Shown one piece after another: positions 10,773 to 21,120 of a DNA stretch of 64,000 nt (the first letter of the stretch is position 1; each line of letters begins with the position of its first letter). The notes under the pieces were generated by a model. The model worked only from the letters and a program-made list of their open reading frames with translations, made no database searches and was not told where the DNA came from. Made by a program: the position numbers and the translations under genes. The DNA comes from Agapanthus africanus. Its lineage: Eukaryota > Streptophyta > Magnoliopsida > Asparagales > Amaryllidaceae. The DNA is taken from positions 206,155,632 through 206,219,631 of the forward strand of contig JASDDO010000006.1 of NCBI GenBank assembly GCA_030015575.1, given 5' to 3'.

Positions 10773-12972
10773 TGTTAGTTATGTATATGCCCTAGAGGCC
10801 ATTGTTGTACATATGATGTATATTATAATGGATGCTTGGATATATATAGAGAGGACTTTCTTGCTCTACATGATAGTATGCTATTTGGTTTCACTTTATC
10901 TTAACATGTTGACTTGTATTGGTTTACTGTCTTTCTCTCACATGCTGATAAAGCCCTTAGGATCTGTACTCGACTACCGGGACTATGATGAGATCATACT
11001 TGTGGGGCCATGGTAGTCGATGAGTACATCCTATAACTGTTCCTAGTCCAGGGTATATCGAGACAGGGCATCGATACACCGGAGTAGACTAGCGTATACG
11101 CATCTTGACCCATATGATGGGCGATGGATGATCCAATATCCATCGGTGTTTGACATCAGAGATGGTGTACGGATGCTCAGTAGAGACTGGGTACACTGGA
11201 CGGACTCGCCGAGAACTCCCAGATGGTGATATACCACACGTCAGATGGCAGTTCTCCGGTGTCACTGGTACAGGGTAGTCTGTAGACCCGAGATCGTCAT
11301 AGAGTCTTGTGTGATTCCCACTGTGCTTTGATTTCCACCTTACCACGTCCAAGTGGGCGTGCAAAACGGTGGCTTTTGGGTGCAGTCCCGAATCACATGG
11401 AGGCAATGAGCGATAGGGATGGATTCGTCTGTCCCGGTATAGGGAGTTGATGTTGTGTTATGTTCGATTGGCTAGAACTGGAAGTCCCTGGCCAGGGCTG
11501 ATATAGAGATTTACTGGTAAGTTTTACCAGTAGTTTCTCGACCCGTTATGAGCCTTACATCGACACGATTTATCGGTTACTATGGTTTGACGTATACCAC
11601 CTCTAAACTAGATATGCGACATATCAGACGAAGAGACCAGACTGTACGGGAGTGTTACTGATTCGATACACAGGAGAACGTACAGGCTAGCTTGTTGATC
11701 TTCTGGTCGCTCAATACCTGGGTGGCTGTTACGTTTAGCCGACCGCTTGCAGCTTGTGGGTGTTTGATATGATCATCACCTGCTACCGGCGTATTCACGA
11801 TTCTTTAGAGTCCTACACAGAGGTTTCTTGGCTCAGGCAAAATGGAGTAGAGGCACATATGTGATATGTGCAGGACTGAGGATAATGCGATATGAGATAC
11901 CGTATTATATTCTCGCGATATTTAGATATGAACCGGGTCATCGGATCAAGTGTTGATTCGATGAATCAGTATATGATATATTAGTCAGTTATATTCGATA
12001 TAGCCGGATTGTCGGATCAAGTGTTATTTCGATGATTTAATGTATAATAATATATATGATATATTGTATTACATTATCTAATATTGGATCGCTTTATTTT
12101 TTCATTTTCTCACCGGATAATACATTGATATATATGCGATATATGTTAATTGTATTATTTTCTTTTGTTACAAATGTATAATATATATGTGATATATATT
12201 ATAGTAACATGATATGATTAATAATGGAACATGTTTAGTGGAGATTAAGCAAGGTTAGGGTTTGATTAGGGTTAGTTCTTTCTTGCACCTTCTAGAACTT
12301 TACCTTTTGTCACGAAGAAGATATTATGATAGATATTTTCTTATGACTCATTGTTTTAACCTAACCAAACCCTAGCCCTAGTTTATTCTCTACAAAGGTT
12401 ATCCTAGTCATCCTTGACCATGGTTCCATGATTAATCATATATTCATTTCTATTATTCATCACAAAAGGATTATCTCATTATTCATCAATTTCTTCTCTC
12501 TTGAGCTTTGAGAAAGCTTACTAGTTATTCGTTTTGTGATGATTTCTTGTGAGAATTTGATATAAAAAGAAAGCATAAATACTACTCCATCATCCTCATC
12601 TAATCTAGCCAATTAGATTAGGGTGTTCACCTCATTAGAGTGAGAGAGTTTGAGTTATTGCAACTTCGACGTAGATCATTGGAGAAAAGGAATACTACAA
12701 GCTAGCATGGATCGTTCGAGTCGTGGAGCCTCTCTTGAGTCCGGGAGATCGTGGATCACGGCGAAGAGACTTCTACTCGGAGCTTATGAAGCGAAGGAGC
12801 GGACATCAAAGGTTGTAATCACTCACACTTAGTAGTAAAGATGTTTACTTGCATGTTAAACCCTAATAATCTAGCAAAGATCCCGGCTTTGGGTTGTTCG
12901 GGACGTCTAAAATTTTATTCGGGCATGGTTGATGCCTTATGAACCCTCACAAGAGTGCCTAGGAACCCTACA
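10773..12972 (+). repeat. Copia-C 5' LTR
   Basis: This 2,200-bp LTR begins TGTTAGTTATGTATATGCCC and ends GGAACCCTACA one base before the primer site. It is highly similar to 18921-21120, with scattered substitutions, for example near 10865 and 12026. The hairpins ACTGGTAA/TTACCAGT (11513-11531) and GCACATAT/ATATGTGC (11853-11871) and the paired block 11941-11961 are present. A 60-codon frame at 12650-12832 recurs in the other LTR only because the LTRs are copies. Confidence 0.93.
12561..12570 (+). promoter_or_regulatory. Candidate TATA box in Copia-C LTR
   Basis: TATAAAAAGA lies about 410 bp before the LTR end and is conserved at 20709-20718 in the 3' LTR. It would place the transcript start near 12595 and give an R-U5 region of about 380 nt. 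No experiment is implied. Confidence 0.5.
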
Positions 12973-12973
12973 G

Positions 12974-12986
12974 TGGTATCAGAGCC
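12974..12986 (+). other. Primer-binding site, Copia-C
   Basis: TGGTATCAGAGCC is a 13-base match to the complement of plant initiator tRNA-Met, one base after the 5' LTR. Confidence 0.95.
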
Positions 12987-13172
12987 TAGCTAGAGCATTA
13001 GGCGACGTGTATCCAAAGTTAAAACTCCGATCGAACCCCGAAACGACGTTTTGAACCCCTCTCTGGATATCTTTTAAAAACTGTGATTTTTCTGAATTAA
13101 AAATGCTTTAAAATACCAGCAGGAAATTATAAGAAAAACTGTGAAAAACGACAGGTTAAATCGTACGGTCCA

Positions 13173-13216
13173 CCGCGGAACCGCGGCCAATCCTTACTTG
13201 GGCCGCGGATCCGCGG
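13173..13216 (+). other. GC-rich leader hairpin, Copia-C
   Basis: CCGCGGAACCGCGGCC (13173-13188) pairs with GGCCGCGGATCCGCGG (13201-13216) at 15 of 16 positions around a 12-base loop. The right arm also lies in a perfect 18-base palindrome (13201-13218). It is about 190 nt downstream of the primer site, where many retroelements carry packaging or dimerisation structure. Confidence 0.75.
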
Positions 13217-14600
13217 CCGTACAATGGTATTAATCCTATAATTTTGCACAGTAATTTCTATTTCTGTAATTGCTATTTTCTGGGTATTTTTAATCTGACA
13301 CAACTGTTGAGTGTTCTGGGGTTTATTTTGTAATCGTTGATTTGGTCGGAATATTTAATTTTGTTATGTTTTCCGGACATTTAAAAACTGTTAAAATGTT
13401 CAAACGGATATCATTAACTCACTTTTTCCTGGCACGTAAAATTTTCAAGCGTTGAATTTTTATCGGGTTTAAATCTTTCGGATAAACGTACAAGTAACGT
13501 GGCGGTCCCTCTAGAAGAACACAAACCTTAACTCGATTATGTGACCGTCTGAACCGTCTCTAAATCTTAAGGTTTGGGGCAGTACGGCGTGCCATATGTG
13601 AGGCGTTGGCTTGACCCTTCTACGGTTGGACCATCGATACTGTGGCAGATTCCGGGATTATTTGAACTCCGCTCAAGTGTTGAGCTATTTTGGAAATTTT
13701 GGGTATTTGATTATCTGTTCGGAAAGTTTAATACTGTCTATTTATCTGGAATGTGATACAATATGTGGAATTCATATAGTTAGGAAAGAAATGCGAAGTA
13801 TGTGATATTTCGGATTTACGATGTCTAAAGTGATTGTGGATTCCAAATTTGTAGTTGTACAATTTCTTTTCTGTGACCCTAAGCATAGTATGTGAGGTAT
13901 CGCCGGCTTTGTTGCTATACATCAACGACAATCGGGATATGCATACTTGCTTACGTTGATGATATGAGATATTATGTGTTGCTGTGATATGTTATATTGG
14001 ATTGTCGTGTTCTGAATAGCCGGGGGTTTTATGTGAGATGAGGGTTTTTATTTTCATTCATGTAAAATTCATTTATATATAATATTCTTTTATTGGGGCA
14101 CTTCCGGGATGAGGTTGTTGTCTCCAGTGTATATTATTTACTTTTCCGCATTAGGTAGACCTAAGGAGGGGAGCACAAGTAACCGGGTTCTAGGGTCCAG
14201 TGGGAGGCCATCTAAAGGAGTCAAGACCGGGTCTCCTAACCCTAGAATTGGCAGTGTTACTTGCCGCTCTCGTAGGGGTCTAGGGATGTGGGTTTGGCTA
14301 TTCATCGTGACCGTGGAATCCGTGTTTTATACCGGCTCGTATTAAAAACACGGACATCCTAGTATATCCAATATTTCATATATGTTCTTCTGCTGCAATG
14401 TTCTGTGATGAGATCATATTACTACCTGAGACGAATGATTATACTATATATATGTTGATATATAAATATTACTGCTTTCGTTTCTTCTGTGATGCCTAGG
14501 AAGCATAAGCTGATGGGATTTTATTAATGAGATTAATAATAGAAAAGAAACCTAAAAGATGTCGTAGAAATCAAAACTTTATAAAAAGGGTAGCTACAGT

Positions 14601-14846
14601 TTTGCTTTGCATAGCGGTATATATGATATACCCTGCATCTTATTCGATGAGGAAAGAGCCGAGATCTCTTCACCGGGAGTGACCTCTTTAGCGAAACTGG
14701 CAGATGCTACAAACTCGCGGATTAGTTTTTGACAGCTTATATAGGTCTTGCTTTGCACAGCTGTATATATGATATATTCTGCACCTTATCCGATGGGGAA
14801 AGAGCCGAGATCCCTTCACCGGGAGTGACCTCTTTAGCGAAACTAG
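14601..14846 (+). repeat. Leader tandem repeat, Copia-C
   Basis: Two copies (about 14601-14697 and 14744-14846), period about 145 bp, run from a GCTTTGCAYAGC box to ACCTCTTTAGCGAAACT. Both contain AAAGAGCCGAGATC and CACCGGGAGTGACC. The counterpart in Copia-D is at 52926-53171. Confidence 0.85.
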
Positions 14847-14987
14847 AAAAGCCTCAAAAACACTCCTTTTCAAAATCACTTGTTTCTATAACGATATCAA
14901 GTTCATTACGCTCATGGTTTTCTGAAAAACCTGCGTAGCCCTCCGTCATTTCAGATAAGTGCTACTTAGTATTCGTGCTGCGGTAGT

Positions 14988-15181
14988 TTGGCCTTCGTCA
15001 AGGCGTAGTGTACGGTAGCTAACTAGTGCTTATCTGCTAGCATACGATGCGATTGGATTAGGGTATTCGTACGGCGTAGTTTGGCCTTCGTCAAGGGTCG
15101 TACGGGTGGGTTTAATTCAATCAAGAAATGAACGGGTTGAACTTGACTAGCGCCCTATGGGTAGTTTGGCCTTCGTCAAGG
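14988..15181 (+). repeat. Three leader hairpin motifs, Copia-C
   Basis: TTGGCCTTCGTCAAGG occurs identically at 14988-15003, 15081-15096 and 15166-15181. Spacing is 93 and 85 bp. TTGGC and GTCAA can pair (with one G-U) around loop CTTC. Confidence 0.85.
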
Positions 15182-15599
15182 TCATGGGACGCTAGGGGCA
15201 AAAGCATCATCGGGAATTTCAAGTGTTGAAATTTGCAATAAGATTGCATACCTCCTATGAGATAGTTGAATCCCGATACCCACTGCGATTAAGAGTTACT
15301 CCTGGGAGAGTTTTACACAGGACAATTAGCCGATCAAGTAGGTGTCTAAAAAAGTGTTAACGGGGTTAAGCCTCTGGGAAAATGAGGTTAAATTTAATTA
15401 GGTCCGTGCGATAGCACAGGGAACCTCCCTCAAAGTACCGACACTGATCTGGCTGAAAGATTGATGAAATTGTAGGGTGTAATTAAATCCCGGCTAATCT
15501 TACCTTTTAGGGTTTGAAGGAAGATTTGATAAAACAAGTGGGAGATATCCTGATTAGATAAGATAATAACCAATCTAATCTTGTAAGAGCATACGCTAA

Positions 15600-15624
15600 A
15601 GTATTTTCTTCTCTCTCTCTCCAG
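15600..15624 (+). promoter_or_regulatory. Putative 3' splice acceptor before the Copia-C start codon
   Basis: TTTTCTTCTCTCTCTCTCCAG ends nine bases before the ATG at 15634. It has the shape of a plant 3' splice site. The same tract precedes the start codons of D and E. No donor site was identified with confidence. Confidence 0.4.
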
Positions 15625-15633
15625 GTAGCGAAC

Positions 15634-18600
15634 ATGTCAGGCCATAATCAAGATAATAATATGGATGTATTAACTGAACCCGATTATTATACTGAGCAAG
15701 GTAACGTTGGACCCGTTCTATCTTATAAGTGTTATAAGACTGAATAAAGACACAGGAGAATATCTAGATTCTCACGCCGCCCAAACGGAGAACATGCATG
15801 TTGATGCACCTTCTTCGGGTGTGTTAGTCATTGAGAACTGTTTCTCAGTTTAACCTACGTCCTGGGTATTAGATACCGGATCAGGATCCCACATATGTAA
15901 ATTGTTACCTGGGCTACGGAAAGGTAGAGAACTGGGAAAAGGTAATCATTCCGTTCAAGTAGGAATTGGTGCAAATATTGCAGCCAAAGCAGTTGGCGAA
16001 TATCACCTAGTATTACCAAGTCGTAATACACTGATTCTAAATGAGTGCTATTATATACAAAACATGATGTGCAACATTATATCAGTTTCTTTATTAAGTA
16101 AAGAAAGATATAATTTTGTAGTAAAGGATGATGTTATGAACATATTCCTAGATCAAAAGTTGATTGCATCAGGCTCGATGTATAATGGCATATTCATTCT
16201 CAATCAAAATACAGTCCTCAATATACAAAACACACACAAGAGGAAGAGTTCAGAAATGAACGAATCCTACTTATGGCATTGTAGACTTGGTCATATCAAT
16301 ACGACACGTCTAGCTAATTTACATAAGAATGGATATTTGAATCCGTTCGAATTATCATCTTATGATACTTGCCATTCATGTCTCAAAGGTAAAATGACCG
16401 AAACTCCGTTTAGTGGACACGGAGAAAGAGTTAAGGAGCTCTTAGGACTGGTACATAGTGATGTATGCGGTCCTATGTCTACGCATGCCAGGAACGGTTC
16501 TTCCTACTTCATTACATTCACTGACGATCTCTCTAGATACGGACATGTGTTCCTGATGAAACACAAGTCTGAAGCTTTTGAGAAATTCAGAGAATATAAA
16601 AAAGAAGTAGATAACCAAACGGGCAAAAGTAATAAGATTCTTCGATCTGATCGAGGAGGAGAATACTTAAGCAATGAGTTCCTAGACTATCTAAAAGAGA
16701 ATGGGATTCTCTCTCAGCTTACTCCTCCTTATACACCACAGCACAACGGTGTATCGGAGCGGAGGAATCGCACCCTATTAGATATGGTACGCTCTACGAT
16801 GAGTGATGCTGAGTTGCCTATTTTCTTTTGGGGGTATACGCTTGAGACAGCCATACACCTATTGAATATGGTTCCTACCAAATTAGTGCCTACCACTCCA
16901 TATGAGATATGGAAAGGGAAGAGACCATCTCTTATGTATGTTAAGATATGGGGTTGTCTGGCCTATGTAAAAACAAAAAATCCGGACAAGCTCGAGGCAA
17001 GGTCTGTCCTATGTAAGTTTATTGGATATCCCAAACATTCGCGAGGGTATATCTTCTACCATTCCGAGGAACAAAAAGTGTTTGTTTCTCGACATTCCAC
17101 CTTTGTAGAAAAGGGATTTCTTATGAAAGAAATTAATAGCAATGAGGTAGAACTGGAAGAAGTTCCAACAACACAAACTACGACAGATGATTTTGTGGAA
17201 CCAGAGGATTCAGTAGTACCTGACGAACCCCAGCCTCTCCGCCGATCTAGCAGGGTTTCTCATCCACCTGAGAGATACTACGGTTTTCTCATTGATGGTG
17301 GAAGCGAGGATTGCATCATGGAAGATGATGACCCGACTAGTTTTGAGCAGGCCATCACGAGTGGTGACTCTGTGAAGTGGCTGGATGCAATGCGATCTGA
17401 GATGAATCCATGTACACCAACAAAGTATGGACTTTGGAAAATGCTCCTGATGGGGTAAAACCCATTGGGAGCAAGTGGATTTTTAAAAAGAAAATTGGTG
17501 TAGATGGAAAAGTTGAGACTTTCAAAGCTAGACTTGTTGCAATAGGTTTTCGTCAACGACCAGTTGTGGATTATGACGAAACCTTTTCTCCAGTAGCTAT
17601 GCTTATGTCCATCCGGATCTTACTTGCCATTGCTGCATACCATGACTACGAAATCTGGCAAATGGATGTTAAGACCGCCTTTCTAAACGGTGATTTAGAA
17701 GAGTGCGTGTACATGACTCAGCCAGAGGGCTTCGTAGATAGTGAGAGAAGCGGAAAGGTGTGCAAGCTGCTTAAATCCATTTATGGATTAAAGCAAGCAT
17801 TGCGGAGTTGGAACATCTACTTTGATGTTGTGGTAAAAGAGTTTGACTTCATCAAAAATATAGATGACCCTTGTATTTATAAGGAGGTTGCAGAGAGTAA
17901 GGTTGTATTCCTCATATTGTACGTGGATGGCATACTCTTGATAGGAAATGATATTCCTATGCTGCAATCATTCAAGCTCTTCTTATTACAAAGATTCTCA
18001 ATGAAAGATCTAGGTGATGCCTCCTGCATATTGGGAATCATGATCTATAGAGATAGATCTAAACGGATACTGGGATTGTCCCAATCCAGGTACATTGACA
18101 CCATACTAAAGAGGTTTAGTATGGAAGAATCCAAGTGTGGGAACCTACCCACGATCTCTGGACTCACTCTCTCCAAAGAGATGTCTCCCAAGACTGATTT
18201 GGAGTGAGCTCGTATGCAAGGGAAACCCTATGCTTCGGCAGTAGGCTCTATCATGTATGTGATGCTATGTACGAGACCCGATGTAGCATACTCACTAAGT
18301 GTAGTGAGTAGGTATCAAGCAGATCCTGGAGAGAGTCACTGGAATGCTGTGAAGAGCTTTCTCAAGTACTTACGAAGGACTAAAGAGAAGTTCTTGGTGT
18401 ATGGTAACGGAGAACTCCAGGTGGAGTCCTTTACCGATTTCAGCTTCCAAAGTGATAAGGACGACTCTAAGTCGCACTCAGGATTTTTCTTTACCCTCAA
18501 TGGAGGGGCAGTATGTTGGAAGAGTTCCAAACAGGATACCGTTGCAGACTCGACGATGGAGGCTGAATACATCGCTGCCAACGATGCTGCCAAAGAGGCT

Positions 18601-18920
18601 GTCTGGATAAAGAAGTTCATTAGTGAACTTGGTGTGGTTCCATCCATTGAACATCCAATACCTCTGTATTGCGATAACAATGGAGCTATGGCTTTGGCCA
18701 AGTAACCCAGGTCCCATCAAAAGTCCAGACATATTCTGAGGCGGTATCACCTGATCAGGGAGATAGTTGATCGTCGGGAGATCGAGTTCAGGAGAGTAGA
18801 TACGAAAGACAACACTGCGGATCCACTCACGAAGGCCATTCCCCAGATACAGTTTGAGAGATTATTCGGAATGCTAGGTCTGAGATACTACAACGGCTGG
18901 CCTTCGAGCAAGTGGGAGAT
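15634..18920 (+). pseudogene. Copia-C polyprotein: PR-IN-RT-RNase H, capsid missing
   Basis: The ATG at 15634 opens a 37-codon stub (MSGHNQDNNMD start) that stops at 15745, where gag should run for about 300 codons. After a stop at 15851 come protease (SWVLDTGSGSHIC, 15857-15900) and the integrase zinc box (H-C-R-L-G-H ... CHSC, about 16276-16385). The integrase core follows, with HSDVCGP, DRGGEY and SERRNRT holding the D, D and E residues. A frameshift near 17404 moves RT to the frame starting at 17410. The RT active site is YVDG, not YVDD, near 17920. RNase H follows to 18900, with in-frame stops at 18205 and 18703. The frame runs on into the 3' LTR. The element is inactive; the capsid loss is shared with Copia-D. 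Confidence 0.92.
18910..18920 (+). other. Polypurine tract, Copia-C
   Basis: AAGTGGGAGAT immediately precedes the 3' LTR, where plus-strand DNA synthesis would be primed. E and F have the same tract in inverse form (ATCTCCCACTT). Confidence 0.85.
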
Positions 18921-21120
18921 TGTTAGTTATGTATATGCCCTAGAGGCCATTGTTGTACATATGATGTATATTATAATGGATGCTTGGATATATATAGAGA
19001 GGACTTTCTTGCTCGATATGATAGTATGCTGTTTGGTTTCACTTTATCTTAACATGTTGACTTGTATTGGTTTACTGTCTTTCTCTCACATGTTGATAAA
19101 GCCCTTAGGATCTGTACTCGACTACTGGGACTATGATGAGATCATACTAGTAGGGCCATGATAATAGATGAGTACATCCTATAACTGTTCCTAGTCGAGA
19201 GTATATCGAGACAGGGCATCGATACACCAGAGTAGACTAGCGTATACGCATCTTGACCCATATGATGGGCGATGGATGATCCTATATCTATTGGTGTTTG
19301 ACATCAGATATGGTGTACGGGTGCTCAGAGGAGACTGGGTACACTGGACGGACTCGCTGAGAACTCCCAGATGGTGATATACTATACGTCAGATGGCAGT
19401 TCTCCGGTGACACTGGTACAGGGTAGTCTGTAGACCCGAGATCGTCATAGAGTCTTGTGTGATTCCCACTGTGCTTTGATTTCCACCTTACCATGTCCAA
19501 GAGGGCGTGCAAAACGGTGGCTTTTGGGTGCAGTCCCGAATCATATGGAGGCAATGAGCGATAGGAGGGGATTCGTCTCTCCCGGTATAGGGAGTTGATG
19601 TTGTGCAGTGTTCGATTGGGTATAACTGGAAGTCCCTTGCTAGGGCTGATATAGAGATTTACTGGTAAGTGTTACCAGTAGTTTCTCGACCCGTTATGAG
19701 CCTCACATCGACACGACTTATCGGTTACTGGGGTCTGACGTATACCACCCCTAGACTAGATATGCGACATATCAGACGAAGAGACCGGACTGTACGGGAG
19801 TGTTACTGATTGGATTCAAAGGAGAACGTACATGCTAGCTTGTTGATCTTCTGATCGCTCAATACCTGGGTGGCTGTTACGTTTAGCTGACCGCTTGCAG
19901 CTTGTGGGTGTTTGATATGATCATCACCTGCTACCGGCGTATTGACGATTCTTTAGAGTCCTACACATACGTTTCTTGGCTCGGGCAAAACGGAGTAGAG
20001 GCACATATGTGATATGTGCAGGACCGAGAATAATGCGATATGAGATACCGTATTATATTCTCGCGATATTTAGATATGAACCGGGTCATCGGATCAAGTG
20101 TTGATTCGATGAATCGGTACATGATATATTAGTCGGTTATATTCGATATAGCCGGATTGTCGGATCAAGTGTTGATTCGATGATTTAATGTATAATAATA
20201 TATATGATATATTGTATTACATTATCTAATATTGGCTCGCTTTATTATTTCATTTTCTTACCGGATAATACATTGATATATATGCGATATATGTTAATTG
20301 TATTATTTTCTTTTGTTACAAAAATATAATATGTATACGATATATATTATAGTAACATGATATGATTAATAATGGAACATGTTTAGTGGAGATTAAGCAA
20401 GGTTAGGGTTTGATTAGGGTTAGTTCTTTCTTGCACCTTCTAGAACTTTTCCTTTTGTCATGAAGAAGATATTATGATAGATATTTTCTTATGAATCATT
20501 GTTTTAACCTAACCAAACCCTAGCCCTAGTTTATTCTCTACAAAGGTTATCCTAGTCATCCTTGACCATGGTTCCATGATTAATCATATATTCATTTCTA
20601 TTATTCATCACAAAAGGATTAACTCATTATTCATCATCTTCTTCTCTCTTGAGCTTTGAGAAAGCTTACTAGTTATTCATTTTGTGATGATTTCTTGTGA
20701 GAATTTGATATAAAAAGAAAGCATAAATACTACTCCATCATCCTCATCTAATCTAGCCAATTAGATTAGGGTGTTCACGTCATTAGAGTGAGAGAGCTTG
20801 AGTTATTGCAACTTCGACGTAGATCATCGGAGAAAAGGAATATTACAATCTAGCATGGATCGTTCGAGTCGTGGAGACTCTCTTGAGTCCGGGAGATCGT
20901 GGATCGCGGCGAAGGGACTTCTACTCGGATCTTATGAAGCAAAGGAGCAGACTACAAATGCTGTAATCCCTCACAATTAGTAGTAAAGATGTTTACTTGC
21001 ATGTTAAATCTTAATAATCTAGCAAAGATCCTGGCTTTGGGTTGTTCGGCACGTCTAAAATTTTATTCGGGCATGGTTGATGCCTTATGAACCCTCACAA
21101 GAGTGCCTAGGAACCCTACA
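18921..21120 (+). repeat. Copia-C 3' LTR
   Basis: This 2,200-bp LTR is the partner of 10773-12972. The candidate TATA box recurs at 20709-20718. The hairpins are in better condition than in the 5' copy: ACTGGTAA/TTACCAGT (19661-19679), GCACATAT/ATATGTGC (20001-20019), ATCGGATCAA/TTGATTCGAT (20088-20110), CGGTTATAT/ATATAGCCG (20134-20154) and TCGGATCAA/TTGATTCGA (20160-20180). Confidence 0.93.

Larger units (their letters stand above)
12987..15633 (+). other. Copia-C untranslated leader
   Basis: This is a long non-coding leader of 2,647 nt between primer site and first ATG. It contains the GC-rich hairpin (13173-13216), a conserved CTCGTAGGGGTCTAGGG segment (14270-14286), the tandem repeat (14601-14846), three TTGGCCTTCGTCAAGG motifs and a polypyrimidine-CAG before the ATG. 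The small frames (13574-13805, 14109-14345, 14729-14938) are not conserved in the other leaders and are not called as genes. Confidence 0.8.
10773..21120 (+). mobile_element. Copia-C: full-length Ty1/copia element with capsid-less gag
   Basis: This is a 10,348-bp element with two 2,200-bp LTRs (TGTTAG...CCTACA), a tRNA-Met primer site at 12974, a 2.65-kb leader, one degenerate pol region and the polypurine tract AAGTGGGAGAT. The flanks GATAC (10768-10772) and GGTAC (21121-21125) look like a 5-bp target duplication with one later change. Removing the element joins two parts of a gypsy LTR. It is dead: several stops, one frameshift and a mutated RT active site. The near absence of gag means earlier movement needed helper Gag. 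Confidence 0.92.

Noticed and set aside
12650..12832. 60-codon frame repeated at 20798-20980
   Set aside because: Both copies lie at the same place in the two LTRs of one element, so similarity is by descent. No start context or domain supports a protein.
14980..15185. Regularly spaced repeats resembling a CRISPR array
   Set aside because: There are only three units of 16 bases in a plant retrotransposon leader, and the spacers are homologous between elements.
18336..18701. 121-codon minus-strand frame opposite Copia-C RNase H
   Set aside because: It is a shadow of the plus-strand RNase H coding sequence; the plus frame carries all conserved motifs.
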